This document shows positions 1 through 9,056 of a DNA stretch of 46,492 bases, one piece after another (within the stretch, counting starts at the first letter, position 1; each line of letters starts with the position of its first letter). A program made the position numbers and the translations under genes. Origin of the DNA: Betaproteobacteria bacterium. GTDB lineage: Bacteria > Pseudomonadota > Gammaproteobacteria > Burkholderiales > SG8-39. The stretch is from contig CANIIA010000013.1 in NCBI GenBank assembly GCA_947467435.1, positions 1 to 46,492 on the forward strand, given 5' to 3'. A model generated the notes under the pieces. It made no database searches. It was given only the letters and a program-made list of their open reading frames with translations, and was not told where the DNA came from.

Positions 1-793
1 ACACCACGATTGAAAACACCGCGAGGAACACAATCGCACCGGCAATATCTTTCACCGTGTAATAGGGGTGAAATGGAATGCCATCCAGCGGGTGCCCAGC
101 AGCGTCTTTGTGTTTTTTGATGTCGATGCCATCGGGGTTGTTCGAGCCCACATCATGAAGCGCAAAAATATGCGCGACCACCAAACCAATCAACGCCAGC
201 GGTACGGCAATAACATGTAGCGCAAAGAAGCGGTTCAACGTCGCATCCGACACCACATAATCACCACGAATCCACACCGCTAAATCTGGGCCAATGAGCG
301 GCACCGCGGCAAATAAGTTGACGATCACTTGCGCACCCCAGTACGACATCTGGCCCCAAGGTAAGAGATAGCCCATGAATGCTTCAGCCATCAAGCACAA
401 ATAAATGAGCACACCAAAAATCCACACCAGTTCGCGCGGCTTCTGGAATGAACCGTAGAGCAACGCACGGAACATATGTAGATACACCACCACGAAGAAC
501 GCAGATGCACCCGTGGAGTGGATATAACGAATCAACCAACCACCAGGCACGTCTCGCATGATGTATTCAACCGATGCAAACGCTTGCGCGGCATCAGGTT
601 TGTAGTTCATGGTGAGAAAAATACCTGACACGATCTGGATCACCAACACCAGAATCGAGAGCGCACCAAAGTAGTAGAAGAAATTAAAATTCTTAGGCGC
701 GTAATACTCAGACATGTGTTTGCGATACTCGATACCGGCGCTCGGCATACGTGCATCAAACCACGCCATCAATGCGGTGATATGACGGGACAT
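1..793 (-). CDS. petB: Cytochrome b of the bc1 complex, PetB (partial, C-terminus outside window)
   Basis: Cytochrome b is the membrane core of ubiquinol:cytochrome c oxidoreductase and carries two b-type hemes and both quinone sites. About 264 codons are visible, starting MSRHITALMAWFDARMPS at the ATG at 793. The fragment is rich in membrane helices. It shows two His pairs of the heme-ligand type: RYIHSTGA followed by YLHMF (13 residues between the His), and FALHV followed by VVAHIF (14 between). A PWGQMSYWGA segment lies between them. The start lies 3 bp after the petA stop, so the two are surely cotranscribed. The reading frame runs off the left edge. Identification is firm from helix layout and context. 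Confidence 0.95.
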   Translation of the reverse strand, partial: MSRHITALMAWFDARMPSAGIEYRKHMSEYYAPKNFNFFYYFGALSILVLVIQIVSGIFLTMNYKPDAAQAFASVEYIMRDVPGGWLIRYIHSTGASAFFVVVYLHMFRALLYGSFQKPRELVWIFGVLIYLCLMAEAFMGYLLPWGQMSYWGAQVIVNLFAAVPLIGPDLAVWIRGDYVVSDATLNRFFALHVIAVPLALIGLVVAHIFALHDVGSNNPDGIDIKKHKDAAGHPLDGIPFHPYYTVKDIAGAIVFLAVFSIVV

Positions 794-796
794 GAC

Positions 797-1390
797 TTAG
801 GCTCCCTTCTTGTCGTCGCCAATGAGCAACGTGGTGTCAGAGACGTACGCATGCGGCGGCACTTCAAGATTAGTTGGTGCCGGCACGCCCTTGTAAACAC
901 GGCCAGCTAAATCAAACTTCGAGCCGTGGCATGGGCAGTAAAAACCACCCTCCCAATCGGCACCCATGTCGGCTTTAGCATCGCCACCCTTCGAACTGGG
1001 CGAACAACCTAAGTGCGTGCAGATCCCCACCACCACCAAGAGCTCGGGCTTGATCGAGCGCGTTTCATTTTTTGCGTACTCAGGTTGTTGTGGCACGTTG
1101 GACTGGGGATCAGCCATTTGCGTCGCCACTTTTTTCAGGCCCTCGAGTTGCTCTTTCGTCCGACGCACAATCCACACGGGTTTTGAGCGCCATTCGACAA
1201 CCATCATCTGACCTGGCTCGAGCTTTGAAATGTCGGCCTCAACTGCCGCACCAGCTGCTTTCGCGCGCTCCGAGGGCATCCAACTTGCTGCAAACGGCAC
1301 TGCGACGGCCGCAGCCGCTAAACCACCCGCGGCACCAGTTGCAATCACCAGATTGCGTCGCGTCGAATCGACCTTGTCGTGTTGACTCAT
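797..1390 (-). CDS. petA: Rieske iron-sulfur subunit of the bc1 complex
   Basis: This is the [2Fe-2S] subunit that takes electrons from ubiquinol and passes them to cytochrome c1. Taking the ATG at 1390 as residue 1 (197 aa), a twin-arginine motif STRRNLV sits just before a hydrophobic Ala/Gly-rich segment (about 18-38), as in Tat-exported Rieske proteins. The cluster boxes are CTHLGC (ligands C124, H126) and CPCHGS (ligands C152, H155), with C129 and C154 as the expected disulfide. A TTG start at 1396 is in frame, but the ATG has an ACAGG ribosome site 8 nt upstream and is preferred. It leads the pet operon from a promoter near 1516-1545. Confidence 0.97.
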   Translation of the reverse strand: MSQHDKVDSTRRNLVIATGAAGGLAAAAVAVPFAASWMPSERAKAAGAAVEADISKLEPGQMMVVEWRSKPVWIVRRTKEQLEGLKKVATQMADPQSNVPQQPEYAKNETRSIKPELLVVVGICTHLGCSPSSKGGDAKADMGADWEGGFYCPCHGSKFDLAGRVYKGVPAPTNLEVPPHAYVSDTTLLIGDDKKGA

Positions 1391-1515
1391 GAGCAAAACC
1401 TGTAGGGAAAAAGATGGGGGTAAAAAAGAATGCAGTAAAAAATTAGGGGGCGAACTGTACGGGGTGAGTGGGCAACAATAGGCTCGCCAAGGTGCGGCCC
1501 ACCGCCAAGACCACG

Positions 1516-1545
1516 ATTATACGCTGTGGCGCCTCAATTTTCCAA
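1516..1545 (-). promoter_or_regulatory. Candidate sigma-70 promoter of petA-petB
   Basis: Read on the minus strand, a perfect TATAAT (1516-1521) is preceded by TTGGAA (1540-1545, 4 of 6 to consensus) with an 18 bp spacer. Transcription would begin near 1509, giving a leader of about 118 nt before the petA ATG. The gap 1391-1592 holds nothing else I recognise. Confidence 0.6.
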
Positions 1546-1592
1546 GTTTTATGCGCTAAGCGACTGAATATTTGGAGGATTTCAGCTTCGCG

Positions 1593-2339
1593 TCAGACCG
1601 GATTATCGATCTCGATATAGCGATGCTCTAGCCCGTGCGCTTGCGCGAGATGCGACCCGATCGCCTGTACACCAAAGCGCTCAGTGGCGTGATGTCCCGC
1701 AGCAATAAAAGCCACGCCCGTTTCTCGAGCCAAGTGCACGTGCTGCTCTGAGATTTCACCGGTGAGATAGGCATCGACACCCAACCCAATCGCTTCTTCA
1801 AAATAACTTTGCGCGCCACCCGTACACCAAGCAACGCGCCGCAGCGCGCGAGCGCTGTCACCAATCACCAGCGGCACACGGCCCAATACGCTGGCGATAT
1901 GCGCAGCAAATGTTTCGAGCGTCGTCTCGGCATGCGGTGTGCCATGCCAGACCAACGAGGGTGCTTCACACTGAACCAAGTTGCTTAAACCAAGGCGAAG
2001 CGCCAGTTGCGCGTTATTACCAAGTTGCGGATGCGCATCCAACGGCAAGTGGTACGCGTATAGATTCAATTCGTGCTGTAACAACCAAGCAAAGCGTGCG
2101 CGCCGCGCACCGGTGAGGCACATCGATTCATTGCGCCAGAAATAACCGTGGTGCACGAGAATCGCATCCGCTCCTGCCGCGTGCGCAGCCTCCAGCAAGG
2201 CCATGCTTGCCGACACGCCCGTGACAAGTCGTCGCACTTGCGCGCGTCCTGCGACCTGCAAGCCATTCGGGCAGTAATCATGAAAGCGTGCTGGGGCAAG
2301 TAATGCCTCTAGCGTTTGGGAAAGTTCATCACGATGCAT
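1593..2339 (-). CDS. Nif3-like dinuclear metal center protein (YbgI/DUF34 family)
   Basis: A 248 aa protein of the widespread Nif3/YbgI family, which folds into toroidal hexamers with a two-metal site. A GTP cyclohydrolase-like hydrolase role has been proposed, but the physiological reaction is not settled. Visible signatures are the metal-binding LVHHGYFW segment (about 61-68) and the C-terminal GHHATERFG segment. Its length is typical of the short family members without the inserted PII-like domain. The ATG at 2339 is divergent from the protease gene, with 72 bp between them. A second family signature CTGGAQSYFEEA lies in the middle. The position beside petA and the DegS-type gene matches other Burkholderiales. 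Confidence 0.9.
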   Translation of the reverse strand: MHRDELSQTLEALLAPARFHDYCPNGLQVAGRAQVRRLVTGVSASMALLEAAHAAGADAILVHHGYFWRNESMCLTGARRARFAWLLQHELNLYAYHLPLDAHPQLGNNAQLALRLGLSNLVQCEAPSLVWHGTPHAETTLETFAAHIASVLGRVPLVIGDSARALRRVAWCTGGAQSYFEEAIGLGVDAYLTGEISEQHVHLARETGVAFIAAGHHATERFGVQAIGSHLAQAHGLEHRYIEIDNPV

Positions 2340-2411
2340 GCATCGATTTTATGTCAATGCGATTGCAAACGGTGCGCTCATCTAACCTCGCCCTATGCTA
2401 GATTCGCAGTC

Positions 2412-3584
2412 ATGCGCAGACTCTGGTTAATTTTTTCGCAAACTGTCACGGTTGTTCTGGCCATGCTGTTTGTGTTGGCCACACTTCGACCCGAATGGTT
2501 GCCTGCACGCATGATGCGTGCAGCCCCGTTGGGTGAAATCAACATTCAACAGCTTGCACCCGATGGCAATCCAGCGGCGCCACCAGCGCCAGGCTCTTAT
2601 GCCGATGTCGTGCGTCAGGCCATGCCTTCAGTGGTGAATATTCTCACCAGCAAAGAGGTACGTACGGCCAATCACCCCTTACTGAACGACCCCTTCTTCA
2701 AGCGCTTTTTTGGAGAACAGCCGAGCGATCAAACCGAGCGCACACCGAGTTTGGGTTCGGGCGTCATTGTTAGTCCAGATGGATTCATCCTCACCAATCA
2801 TCACGTCATTGAGGGCGCCGATGACATCGAGGTATTACTCGCAGACGGACGCAAACTCAATGCACGCGTCATCGGCAATGACCCAGACACCGATCTTGCC
2901 GTATTACGCGTCGAGGCCCGTGGCTTGCCCGCAATTGCGTTTGGTAATGCAAGCAGTCTGCGTGTGGGCGACGCGGTGTTAGCCATTGGTAATCCGTTTG
3001 GGGTGGGACAAACCGTCACGTCGGGCATTATTTCTGGTTTGGGTCGTAGCGGATTAGGAATCAATACGTTCGAAAATTTTATCCAGACCGATGCCGCCAT
3101 CAATCCCGGTAATTCGGGTGGCGCGTTAATTGATGCGCATGGTGCATTGATCGGTATTAATACCGCGATCTATTCTCGCTCGGGCGGATCGATGGGCATT
3201 GGATTTGCCATTCCTGTATCCACTGCCAGTCAAATCCTAGAACAGATCATCAAAAACGGTAGCGTGACACGCGGCTGGTTAGGCGCCGAGCTGCAAGAGC
3301 TCACGCCCGCGTTAGCAGAGTCATTCAAGCTTGCCGATGCGCGCGGTGTGATCATTGCTGGGGTGGTGCGTGGTGGACCGGCAGACAAGGCCGGGATGAA
3401 GCCAGGCGATCTACTTAGAACAATTGAGGATCAACCGGTGCCGACACCGCGCAGCGTACTAGAGACCGTCACCAACTTATCGCCGGGCTCGAATGCCCGC
3501 GTGCTCGTACGTCGTGGTGAAACCGATAAAAATCTCGTGGTGGTGATAGGCACACGCCCTAAACCACCTGCAGCGCGTCGCTAA
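2412..3584 (+). CDS. Membrane-anchored trypsin-like serine protease with one PDZ domain (DegS/HtrA type)
   Basis: A 390 aa HtrA-family protease. The N-terminal helix (residues about 4-24, after MRRLW) is followed by a Pro-rich linker, which suggests anchoring in the inner membrane with the protease domain in the periplasm. The catalytic triad is visible as H131 (in TNHHVIEG), D161 (in DTDLAVLR) and S235 (in NPGNSGGAL). A single PDZ domain fills the last ~100 residues (GWLGAELQEL onward). One PDZ plus an anchor resembles DegS/AlgW, which cut anti-sigma factors, rather than DegP, but the substrate here is unknown. Upstream in-frame codons reach 2316 but overlap the divergent Nif3 gene, so the ATG at 2412 is chosen. 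The stop abuts the convergent tatC stop with no gap. Confidence 0.92.
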   Translation: MRRLWLIFSQTVTVVLAMLFVLATLRPEWLPARMMRAAPLGEINIQQLAPDGNPAAPPAPGSYADVVRQAMPSVVNILTSKEVRTANHPLLNDPFFKRFFGEQPSDQTERTPSLGSGVIVSPDGFILTNHHVIEGADDIEVLLADGRKLNARVIGNDPDTDLAVLRVEARGLPAIAFGNASSLRVGDAVLAIGNPFGVGQTVTSGIISGLGRSGLGINTFENFIQTDAAINPGNSGGALIDAHGALIGINTAIYSRSGGSMGIGFAIPVSTASQILEQIIKNGSVTRGWLGAELQELTPALAESFKLADARGVIIAGVVRGGPADKAGMKPGDLLRTIEDQPVPTPRSVLETVTNLSPGSNARVLVRRGETDKNLVVVIGTRPKPPAARR

Positions 3585-4346
3585 TTATTCAGCGGGTTTT
3601 GATTCTTCTGTTGGCGCTTCTTGGTCTTTGCGCTTCCCAGTAAAGCGCGCCACCAATAAACCCAACTCGAACAGCAAACACATCGGAATCGCTAACATAA
3701 ATTGCGAGAGCACATCTGGTGGAGTGACGATGGCAGACACAATAAACGCCCCGACAATTACATAGGGTCGTGCCAACCTCAGCTGCTCGATGCTCACCAC
3801 GCCAAAGCGCACCAGCAAAACCACTACCACCGGAATTTCAAAGGTCACCCCGAAGGCCAAAAACATGGTGATGACAAAACTCAAATAATTTTCGATATCC
3901 GGTGCTGGCGTAATACTTTTGGGTGAAAACTCATTGATAAAAGTAAACACCTTGCCAAACACAAAGAAGTAACAAAACGCGACACCAATCAGAAACAACA
4001 CGGTGCTACAGACCACCACGGGTAGCGCAAAGTGCTTTTCGTGCTCATACAACCCGGGGGCAACAAAGGCCCACACTTGATACAAGACAAAGGGCAACGC
4101 AAGCAAGAACGCCGCGAGTGCAGTCACTTTCATGGGCACCATGAATGGCGTGATCACGCCGGTGGCGATCATTTTTGTGCCATCCGGTAGCGCCTGCATC
4201 AATGGCATGGCAAGAAAATCATAGACCGCACCAGAGCCTGGCCAGATAAATAAAATCACAAAAAAGACACCGACTGCAATCAGGGCGCGTGACACCCGCT
4301 CGCGTAATTCGATGAGATGCGATACAAACGTTTCTTGTGTGCCCAT
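3585..4346 (-). CDS. tatC: Sec-independent protein translocase subunit TatC
   Basis: TatC is the polytopic subunit of the twin-arginine translocase that recognises RR signal peptides. The 253 aa product starts MGTQETFVSHLIELRERVSRAL and contains the conserved SHLIELR motif near the N-terminus, with six predicted membrane helices. A short charged tail follows the last helix. It is the last gene of tatA-tatB-tatC, 8 bp after tatB. Its stop directly touches the stop of the convergent protease gene, leaving no room for an intergenic terminator. The nearby Rieske protein is a likely substrate. Confidence 0.98.
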   Translation of the reverse strand: MGTQETFVSHLIELRERVSRALIAVGVFFVILFIWPGSGAVYDFLAMPLMQALPDGTKMIATGVITPFMVPMKVTALAAFLLALPFVLYQVWAFVAPGLYEHEKHFALPVVVCSTVLFLIGVAFCYFFVFGKVFTFINEFSPKSITPAPDIENYLSFVITMFLAFGVTFEIPVVVVLLVRFGVVSIEQLRLARPYVIVGAFIVSAIVTPPDVLSQFMLAIPMCLLFELGLLVARFTGKRKDQEAPTEESKPAE

Positions 4347-4354
4347 TGCCGCGC

Positions 4355-4795
4355 TTAAACCGTATGCGTTGATGAAGCGGCTGCTTGTGCACCGCTCGGT
4401 GTCGTGTTCTCAGCGGTATTAGCCGATGGTGAATCTAGGGCATTGCTTGCGCTATCCGCACTCGGCTGGGTTGGTTCAGCTGTCGATGCAGTGCTTGATT
4501 CTGTGCTCGACGAAGTCGAGAGCGACTCGCTTAACGATTGCTCCGTTTGAGACATCGTGGTGCTAACCGTGGATTCGATACTTGAAGCGGCCGACTGCAT
4601 TGCGTCACGCATTTTGCGCAACTCTTCGAGTTCAACCTCACGGTGAATGTCGGCTTTGACATCAGCCACATACCGTTGCAAGCGCCCAGTTAAATGGCCA
4701 ATCGTGCGCGCGACCCGCGGCAATTTCTCCGGGCCAATCACGATCAGCGCAACCACGCAGATCACCATCAACTCAGAAAATCCGATATCAAACAT
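4355..4795 (-). CDS. tatB: Sec-independent protein translocase subunit TatB
   Basis: TatB partners with TatC in the twin-arginine signal receptor. The ATG at 4795 gives [20 protein letters not shown] (146 aa), the standard TatB opening with one membrane helix, then [13 protein letters not shown] and an amphipathic helix. The C-terminal half (about 80-146) is almost entirely Ser, Thr, Ala, Glu and Pro and is probably disordered. A longer frame upstream to 4825 would add residues not seen in the family and overlap the tatA-tatB hairpin, so it is rejected. The gap to tatA (62 bp) holds a strong hairpin. Confidence 0.97.
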   Translation of the reverse strand: MFDIGFSELMVICVVALIVIGPEKLPRVARTIGHLTGRLQRYVADVKADIHREVELEELRKMRDAMQSAASSIESTVSTTMSQTEQSLSESLSTSSSTESSTASTAEPTQPSADSASNALDSPSANTAENTTPSGAQAAASSTHTV

Positions 4796-4814
4796 ACGCG
4801 CCCTGCAGATACAA

Positions 4815-4837
4815 AGGGCGCCCACATGGGACGCCCT
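4815..4837 (-). terminator. Intercistronic hairpin between tatA and tatB
   Basis: AGGGCG (4815-4820) pairs with CGCCCT (4832-4837). Inside it, CCCA (4821-4824) pairs with TGGG (4827-4830) around a CA loop, with only A4831 bulged. That gives a nearly continuous 10 bp stem. On the transcribed minus strand the stem is followed by TTTGTATC, a poor U-tract. It looks more like an mRNA stabiliser or partial terminator that could lower TatB/TatC relative to TatA. Confidence 0.55.
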
Positions 4838-4857
4838 GACGTTGCGAAAGTCTCAGA

Positions 4858-5097
4858 TCAGACCCGGGATTCGGTCTTGCCGGTGACTTGACCTTCAACG
4901 GTTTTTCCACCGACTTGTGCAGGCGCAGCGTCCGCTGCTTTTTCAGCGGGCTTATCGGTGGCCTCACGCATGCCATCTTTAAAGCCTTTCACAGCGCCGC
5001 CAAGATCCGAGCCGATATTGCGTAATTTCTTGGTACCAAAAATCAAGAGCACGATGGCCAACACAGCCAACCAGTGCCAAATGCTGCCAATACCCAT
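4858..5097 (-). CDS. tatA: Sec-independent protein translocase subunit TatA
   Basis: TatA oligomerises to form the transport element of the Tat system. The 79 aa product begins [20 protein letters not shown], a single membrane helix, followed by [20 protein letters not shown], the family amphipathic helix. The tail is Ala/Lys-rich. It lies 24 bp downstream of hinT, which suggests read-through from the his-hinT operon. A GAGGAG-type ribosome site is visible just upstream of its ATG. Confidence 0.98.
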   Translation of the reverse strand: MGIGSIWHWLAVLAIVLLIFGTKKLRNIGSDLGGAVKGFKDGMREATDKPAEKAADAAPAQVGGKTVEGQVTGKTESRV

Positions 5098-5121
5098 TGC
5101 AATCTCCTCTGGATATTTCTT

Positions 5122-5478
5122 CTATTGGGGGCGAACGATCATGGGACCCAAGGGGTCAGGACCACCAATCACGTGCATATGCAGATGATACACCTCTTGT
5201 TGCCCCACTTTACCGCAGTTGATGATCGTTCGGAACCCGGATTCAGCCCCAGCCAAGCGCGCCAACTCGCCAGCACGGGCCAACATCGTGCCTAACGCAC
5301 GCTGATGCGTCATGTTGGCGTCATACAGCGTGGCGATATGCGCTTTCGGAATAATCAAGAAATGCACCGGACGCACTGGATGAATATCGTGAAACGCCAA
5401 AACATCATCGTCTTCGTATAAAACCCGCGCCGGGATTTCTTTACGAACGATCTTGCAAAAAATGCACGCGTGCTCCAT
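5122..5478 (-). CDS. hinT: HIT-family purine nucleoside phosphoramidase
   Basis: HinT hydrolyses adenosine phosphoramidates and related nucleotides. The ATG at 5478 gives 118 aa beginning MEHACIFCKIVRKEIPA. It has a strong AGGAG ribosome site 5 nt upstream, so the longer frame to 5493 is rejected. The histidine triad is H98, H100 and H102 within YHLHMHVIGG. CIFCKI supplies the N-terminal Cys pair common in this branch. It lies 18 bp after hisE and before tatA, an arrangement common in Burkholderiales, although the biochemical link to histidine synthesis is unclear. Confidence 0.96.
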   Translation of the reverse strand: MEHACIFCKIVRKEIPARVLYEDDDVLAFHDIHPVRPVHFLIIPKAHIATLYDANMTHQRALGTMLARAGELARLAGAESGFRTIINCGKVGQQEVYHLHMHVIGGPDPLGPMIVRPQ

Positions 5479-5496
5479 TAGCGCTCCTAGCAAAGT

Positions 5497-5847
5497 CTAC
5501 GATGCATCACGCAGCGCATCTTTGCGCGCTGCTTTTTCATCAATGCCTGATGTGCCTTCACGCCGCTGTAGCTCGGCCAAGACATCTTCAGGACGTAAGT
5601 GCATGCGCGAGAGCATCACCAAACAATGAAACCACAAGTCGGCGGTTTCGCGTACGGTATGTTCACGATCGCCAGATTTTGCAGCGAGCACGGTTTCGGT
5701 GGCTTCTTCACCAATTTTTTTTAAAATGGCATCCTCACCTTTGGCGAATAACCGAGCCACATACGAGGTGTCTGGATTTGCAGCTTTTCGCGCATCGATG
5801 GCATCGGCCAAACGCTGCAGTACGTCTTTTGTCGAATCCATGCTCAT
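5497..5847 (-). CDS. hisE: Phosphoribosyl-ATP pyrophosphohydrolase
   Basis: HisE removes pyrophosphate from phosphoribosyl-ATP, the second step of histidine synthesis. The 116 aa protein shows the MazG-like helical fold. The acidic [15 protein letters not shown] segment (metal-binding EExxE) is followed by [13 protein letters not shown]. The chosen ATG at 5847 overlaps the hisI stop as ATGA; a second ATG sits two codons later at 5841. It is a separate protein rather than the HisIE fusion found in enterobacteria. Confidence 0.97.
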   Translation of the reverse strand: MSMDSTKDVLQRLADAIDARKAANPDTSYVARLFAKGEDAILKKIGEEATETVLAAKSGDREHTVRETADLWFHCLVMLSRMHLRPEDVLAELQRREGTSGIDEKAARKDALRDAS

Positions 5848-6251
5848 GCGTCGCCGTAAATAAGTTTGGGATCTTTTAGCACTGGGTCGGTACTTACCCA
5901 GCGACCGTCTTCGAGTTTTCTAAAAAAACAACCGGCGCGCCCCGTATGACAGGCGATACCGCCGCGCTGCTCGACGCGTAACAGGATCGCATCAGCATCA
6001 CAATCGAGGCGCAGTTCAATCACCTGTTGCACGTGCCCCGATTGTTCGCCCTTATGCCACAAACATTGCCGCGAACGTGACCAATACACCGCTTCGCCTC
6101 GGGCCACCGTTTCACGTAACGCCGCGCGATTCATCCAAGCCAAGGTGAGCACTTGTCCACTGTGTACATCTTGTGTCACCACCGGCGCGAGGCCTTGCGC
6201 ATCCCAGCGCACTTGTCCATCCCATGATGCGAGTGAAGTGTCTTCGTTCAT
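5844..6251 (-). CDS. hisI: Phosphoribosyl-AMP cyclohydrolase
   Basis: HisI opens the adenine ring of phosphoribosyl-AMP, the third histidine step, using zinc and magnesium. The 135 aa product contains [18 protein letters not shown], then DCDADAILL (metal-binding aspartates) and [14 protein letters not shown] with the zinc cysteines. The ATG at 6251 overlaps the hisF stop by one base (TGATG); a TTG one codon upstream is less likely. Length and motifs are normal for the monofunctional enzyme. Confidence 0.97.
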   Translation of the reverse strand: MNEDTSLASWDGQVRWDAQGLAPVVTQDVHSGQVLTLAWMNRAALRETVARGEAVYWSRSRQCLWHKGEQSGHVQQVIELRLDCDADAILLRVEQRGGIACHTGRAGCFFRKLEDGRWVSTDPVLKDPKLIYGDA

Positions 6252-7015
6252 CAACGCACCTCAATACCGCGCGAGTGCATGTATGCTTTTGCTTCGCGCA
6301 CAGTGTGATCACCAAAATGAAAAATCGACGCTGCCAAGACGGCATCCGCGCCACCCTCGATGACACCTTGCGCTAAATGTTCGAGCGTACCAACCCCACC
6401 GGAAGCAATCACCGGGATATCGACGGCATCACTCACTGCGCGCGTTAACGCAAGATCAAAACCATCGCGTGTGCCATCGCGATCCATGCTGGTGAGTAAC
6501 AGTTCGCCCGCGCCACGTTGTTGCATTTGTTGCGCCCACTGCACGACATCTAACCCCGTTGCGCGACGACCGCCATGGGTATAAACCTCCCAAGACGGGC
6601 CCTTGCGTTTGGCATCAATCGCCACCACGATGCATTGATTGCCCACTTTATTCGATGCCTCGCTCACTAATGCAGGGTTTTGCACCGCCGAGGTGTTGAT
6701 CGACACCTTATCTGCACCGGCATTTAACAGCCGGCGTACGTCATCGAGCTGACGCACACCACCACCGACGGTAAGCGGGATAAACACGCGCGATGCCACT
6801 GCTTCAATCACATGCAAGATGATGTCGCGTTGATCAGAGCTGGCGGTGATATCCAAAAAAGTGAGTTCATCAGCGCCTTCGCCGTCATAGCGTGCGGCAA
6901 TTTCTACGGGGTCACCGGCATCACGCAATTGCACGAAGTTAACGCCCTTCACGACGCGACCCGCGGTGACATCCATACAAGGAATAACGCGTTTAGCAAG
7001 ACCCACGAGAGTCAA
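6251..7015 (-). CDS. hisF: Imidazole glycerol phosphate synthase cyclase subunit
   Basis: HisF is the (beta/alpha)8 cyclase that combines ammonia made by HisH with PRFAR to give imidazole glycerol phosphate and AICAR. The 254 aa protein has the catalytic aspartate region KRVIPCMDV (D15) and the second one in [12 protein letters not shown]. The phosphate-binding loops GGGVR and ASGGVG are present. It is transcribed with hisA upstream (15 bp gap) and hisI downstream (1 nt overlap). Confidence 0.98.
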   Translation of the reverse strand: MTLVGLAKRVIPCMDVTAGRVVKGVNFVQLRDAGDPVEIAARYDGEGADELTFLDITASSDQRDIILHVIEAVASRVFIPLTVGGGVRQLDDVRRLLNAGADKVSINTSAVQNPALVSEASNKVGNQCIVVAIDAKRKGPSWEVYTHGGRRATGLDVVQWAQQMQQRGAGELLLTSMDRDGTRDGFDLALTRAVSDAVDIPVIASGGVGTLEHLAQGVIEGGADAVLAASIFHFGDHTVREAKAYMHSRGIEVR

Positions 7016-7030
7016 CCGTTACTGTGACGT

Positions 7031-7771
7031 TTAAGCAATCGCACGATCAGCGGCCGCTTGCGCTTCTTTGAAATCAAACTTGCCTTCATACAATGCGCGG
7101 CCAGCAATCGCACCCACCACACCGTCGCTGTACAACTCACACACAGCTTGCACATCAGCCAAGCTACCCAATCCACCCGAAGCGATTACCGGAATACGTA
7201 AGGCTTGTGCGAGCTTACGGGTTGCATCGAGATTAACCCCGGTGAGCATGCCATCTCGACCAATATCGGTGTAGATCAACGCTTCAGTGCCGTAGTCTTC
7301 AAATTTTTTGGCGAGGTCGAGCACATCGTGACCGGTCAGTTTGGACCATCCCTCTACTGCTACTTTGCCCTCTTTCGCATCTAATCCAACCATGATGTGG
7401 CCCGGAAAGGCATAACAAGCATCATGTAAAAACCCCGGGTTTTTCACCGCGGCCGTACCAATGATGATGTAACTCACGCCCACATCGAGGTAACGCTCGA
7501 TGGTGTCTAGATCACGAATGCCGCCACCCAATTGAATGGGTAACGCATCGCCCACTGCTTGCACCATTTCGCGGATCACTTTTTCATTACGGGGCTTACC
7601 CGCAACCGCGCCATTCAAATCGACAATGTGTAATCGCTTGGCGCCCAGATTGCGCCAGTGATGCGCCATCGCAACCGGGTCTTCAGAAAACACGGTGGCC
7701 GAATCCATGTCACCTTGTTGTAGGCGCACGCAACGACCATCTTTTAAATCTATGGCAGGAATAATCAACAT
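7031..7771 (-). CDS. hisA: ProFAR isomerase (HisA)
   Basis: HisA isomerises ProFAR to PRFAR in histidine synthesis. The ATG at 7771 yields 246 aa starting [20 protein letters not shown], the classic HisA opening with catalytic D8. The second catalytic Asp is in [18 protein letters not shown] and ASGGLG are the phosphate-binding loops. The frame stays open upstream to 8026, but those codons lie inside hisH and do not resemble the family. The 46 bp gap to hisH has a small GATCA/TGATC inverted repeat near 7806-7821, probably too weak to matter. Confidence 0.97.
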   Translation of the reverse strand: MLIIPAIDLKDGRCVRLQQGDMDSATVFSEDPVAMAHHWRNLGAKRLHIVDLNGAVAGKPRNEKVIREMVQAVGDALPIQLGGGIRDLDTIERYLDVGVSYIIIGTAAVKNPGFLHDACYAFPGHIMVGLDAKEGKVAVEGWSKLTGHDVLDLAKKFEDYGTEALIYTDIGRDGMLTGVNLDATRKLAQALRIPVIASGGLGSLADVQAVCELYSDGVVGAIAGRALYEGKFDFKEAQAAADRAIA

Positions 7772-7817
7772 GAGATGGATAGAACGAACATTGTCGGCGT
7801 TGAGATCATAAAAGTGA

Positions 7818-8447
7818 TCAAGATACTTCTGGTTGCCATTGGGTAAAGTTTTGCAGCAACCGCAAGCCAGCGTTTTGGCTTTTTTCTGGATGAAACTGTA
7901 CGGCAAAAACGTTCTCGCGTGCAACGGCCGCGGTAAAGTCGAGGCCGTAGTGACAGCGCCCCACTGCGTCTTGCGTAGCGGCGGCATAGTAACTATGCAC
8001 AAAATAAAATCGGCTGTCCGATTCAATGCCAGCCCACAACGGATGCGGACGATTGTGTGTCACTTGATTCCAACCCATGTGCGGGATTTTTAAGCGCGGC
8101 ATTTGACCGGGTGTCGCCACAAAACGTTGTACGCGTCCGCTGAATACACCCAACCCAGGGGTATCGCCTTCTTCGCTATGCTCAAACAGCATTTGTAAGC
8201 CGATACAAATCCCCAAAAAGGGTTTGCGCTGCGTGGCTTCAATGACTGCGGCATCTAAACCGCGCGCCTTGAGCTCGCGCATGCAATCGGGCATCGCCCC
8301 TTGACCTGGTACCACCACGCGATCGGCTGCACGTACGTCCTGCGGGTCAGCCACCACACGAATCTGCGCATGCGGCGCCACATGCTCTAGCGCCTTTGCA
8401 ACAGAGCGTAAGTTACCCATTCCATAATCAACGACCGCGATTTTCAT
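7818..8447 (-). CDS. hisH: Imidazole glycerol phosphate synthase glutaminase subunit
   Basis: HisH is the class I glutamine amidotransferase that supplies ammonia to HisF. The ATG at 8447 gives 209 aa beginning [16 protein letters not shown]. The catalytic triad is C81 (LGICIGLQ), H186 and E188 (AVQFHPEKS). The oxyanion-region motif VVVPGQGAM is also present. The frame continues upstream to 8588, but that part overlaps hisB and is not family-like. HisH lies 16 bp after hisB. Confidence 0.97.
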   Translation of the reverse strand: MKIAVVDYGMGNLRSVAKALEHVAPHAQIRVVADPQDVRAADRVVVPGQGAMPDCMRELKARGLDAAVIEATQRKPFLGICIGLQMLFEHSEEGDTPGLGVFSGRVQRFVATPGQMPRLKIPHMGWNQVTHNRPHPLWAGIESDSRFYFVHSYYAAATQDAVGRCHYGLDFTAAVARENVFAVQFHPEKSQNAGLRLLQNFTQWQPEVS

Positions 8448-8463
8448 CTTGCACAAGCAATAA

Positions 8464-9051
8464 CTACAGCTGCCCCTTGGTCGATGGGATCGTGCCAGCG
8501 GCGCGCGGGTCGGGTTCGACCGCCATGCGTAGCGCACGTCCAAACGCTTTGAAGACTGTCTCGCACTGATGGTGCGCGTTATCACCACGCAAGTTATCGA
8601 TGTGCAATGTCACCAAGGCGTGATTGACAAAGCCTTGGAAAAATTCATGCACTAGATCGACATCAAACTCTCCGACCATTGCACGTGAAAACTGCACCTG
8701 AAAGATTAATCCTGGACGTCCCGATAAATCCACGACGACGCGCGATAGCGCTTCGTCCAAGGGCACGTACGCGTGGCCGTAACGACGCACACCAGATTTA
8801 TCGCCAATCGCTTTCGCAAAGGCTTGGCCCAATGTGATGCCGATATCTTCGACGGTGTGATGTGCGTCGATATGTAAATCGCCGCTCGCCTCAATGTCGA
8901 GATCAATCATGCCGTGACGCGCGATTTGATCAAGCATGTGATCCAAAAATGGAACGCCCGTTTTAAATTGGGCGTGACCCTGACCATCGAGATTGATCTT
9001 GGCGCGAATTTGCGTTTCACGCGTGTGGCGTTTTACTTCTGCGCTGCGCAT
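8464..9051 (-). CDS. hisB: Imidazoleglycerol-phosphate dehydratase
   Basis: HisB dehydrates imidazole glycerol phosphate. This is the monofunctional dehydratase, without the phosphatase domain fused to it in enterobacteria. The ATG at 9051 gives 195 aa ([20 protein letters not shown]). Paired manganese-binding motifs are visible: [10 protein letters not shown] (about residues 67-76) and [11 protein letters not shown] near the C-terminus. A GTG at 9060 overlaps the hisC stop and would add three residues; the ATG length fits the family better. Confidence 0.97.
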   Translation of the reverse strand: MRSAEVKRHTRETQIRAKINLDGQGHAQFKTGVPFLDHMLDQIARHGMIDLDIEASGDLHIDAHHTVEDIGITLGQAFAKAIGDKSGVRRYGHAYVPLDEALSRVVVDLSGRPGLIFQVQFSRAMVGEFDVDLVHEFFQGFVNHALVTLHIDNLRGDNAHHQCETVFKAFGRALRMAVEPDPRAAGTIPSTKGQL

Positions 9052-9056
9052 GGGGT

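Noticed and set aside
2316..2411. N-terminal extension of the DegS-type protease
   Set aside because: It overlaps the divergent Nif3-like start and adds a Cys-rich stretch before the clear membrane anchor at MRRLW.
2340..2411. Promoter for the DegS-type protease with TATGCT as -10
   Set aside because: TTGCAA, the only -35-like box, is about 25 bp away, so the match is not convincing.
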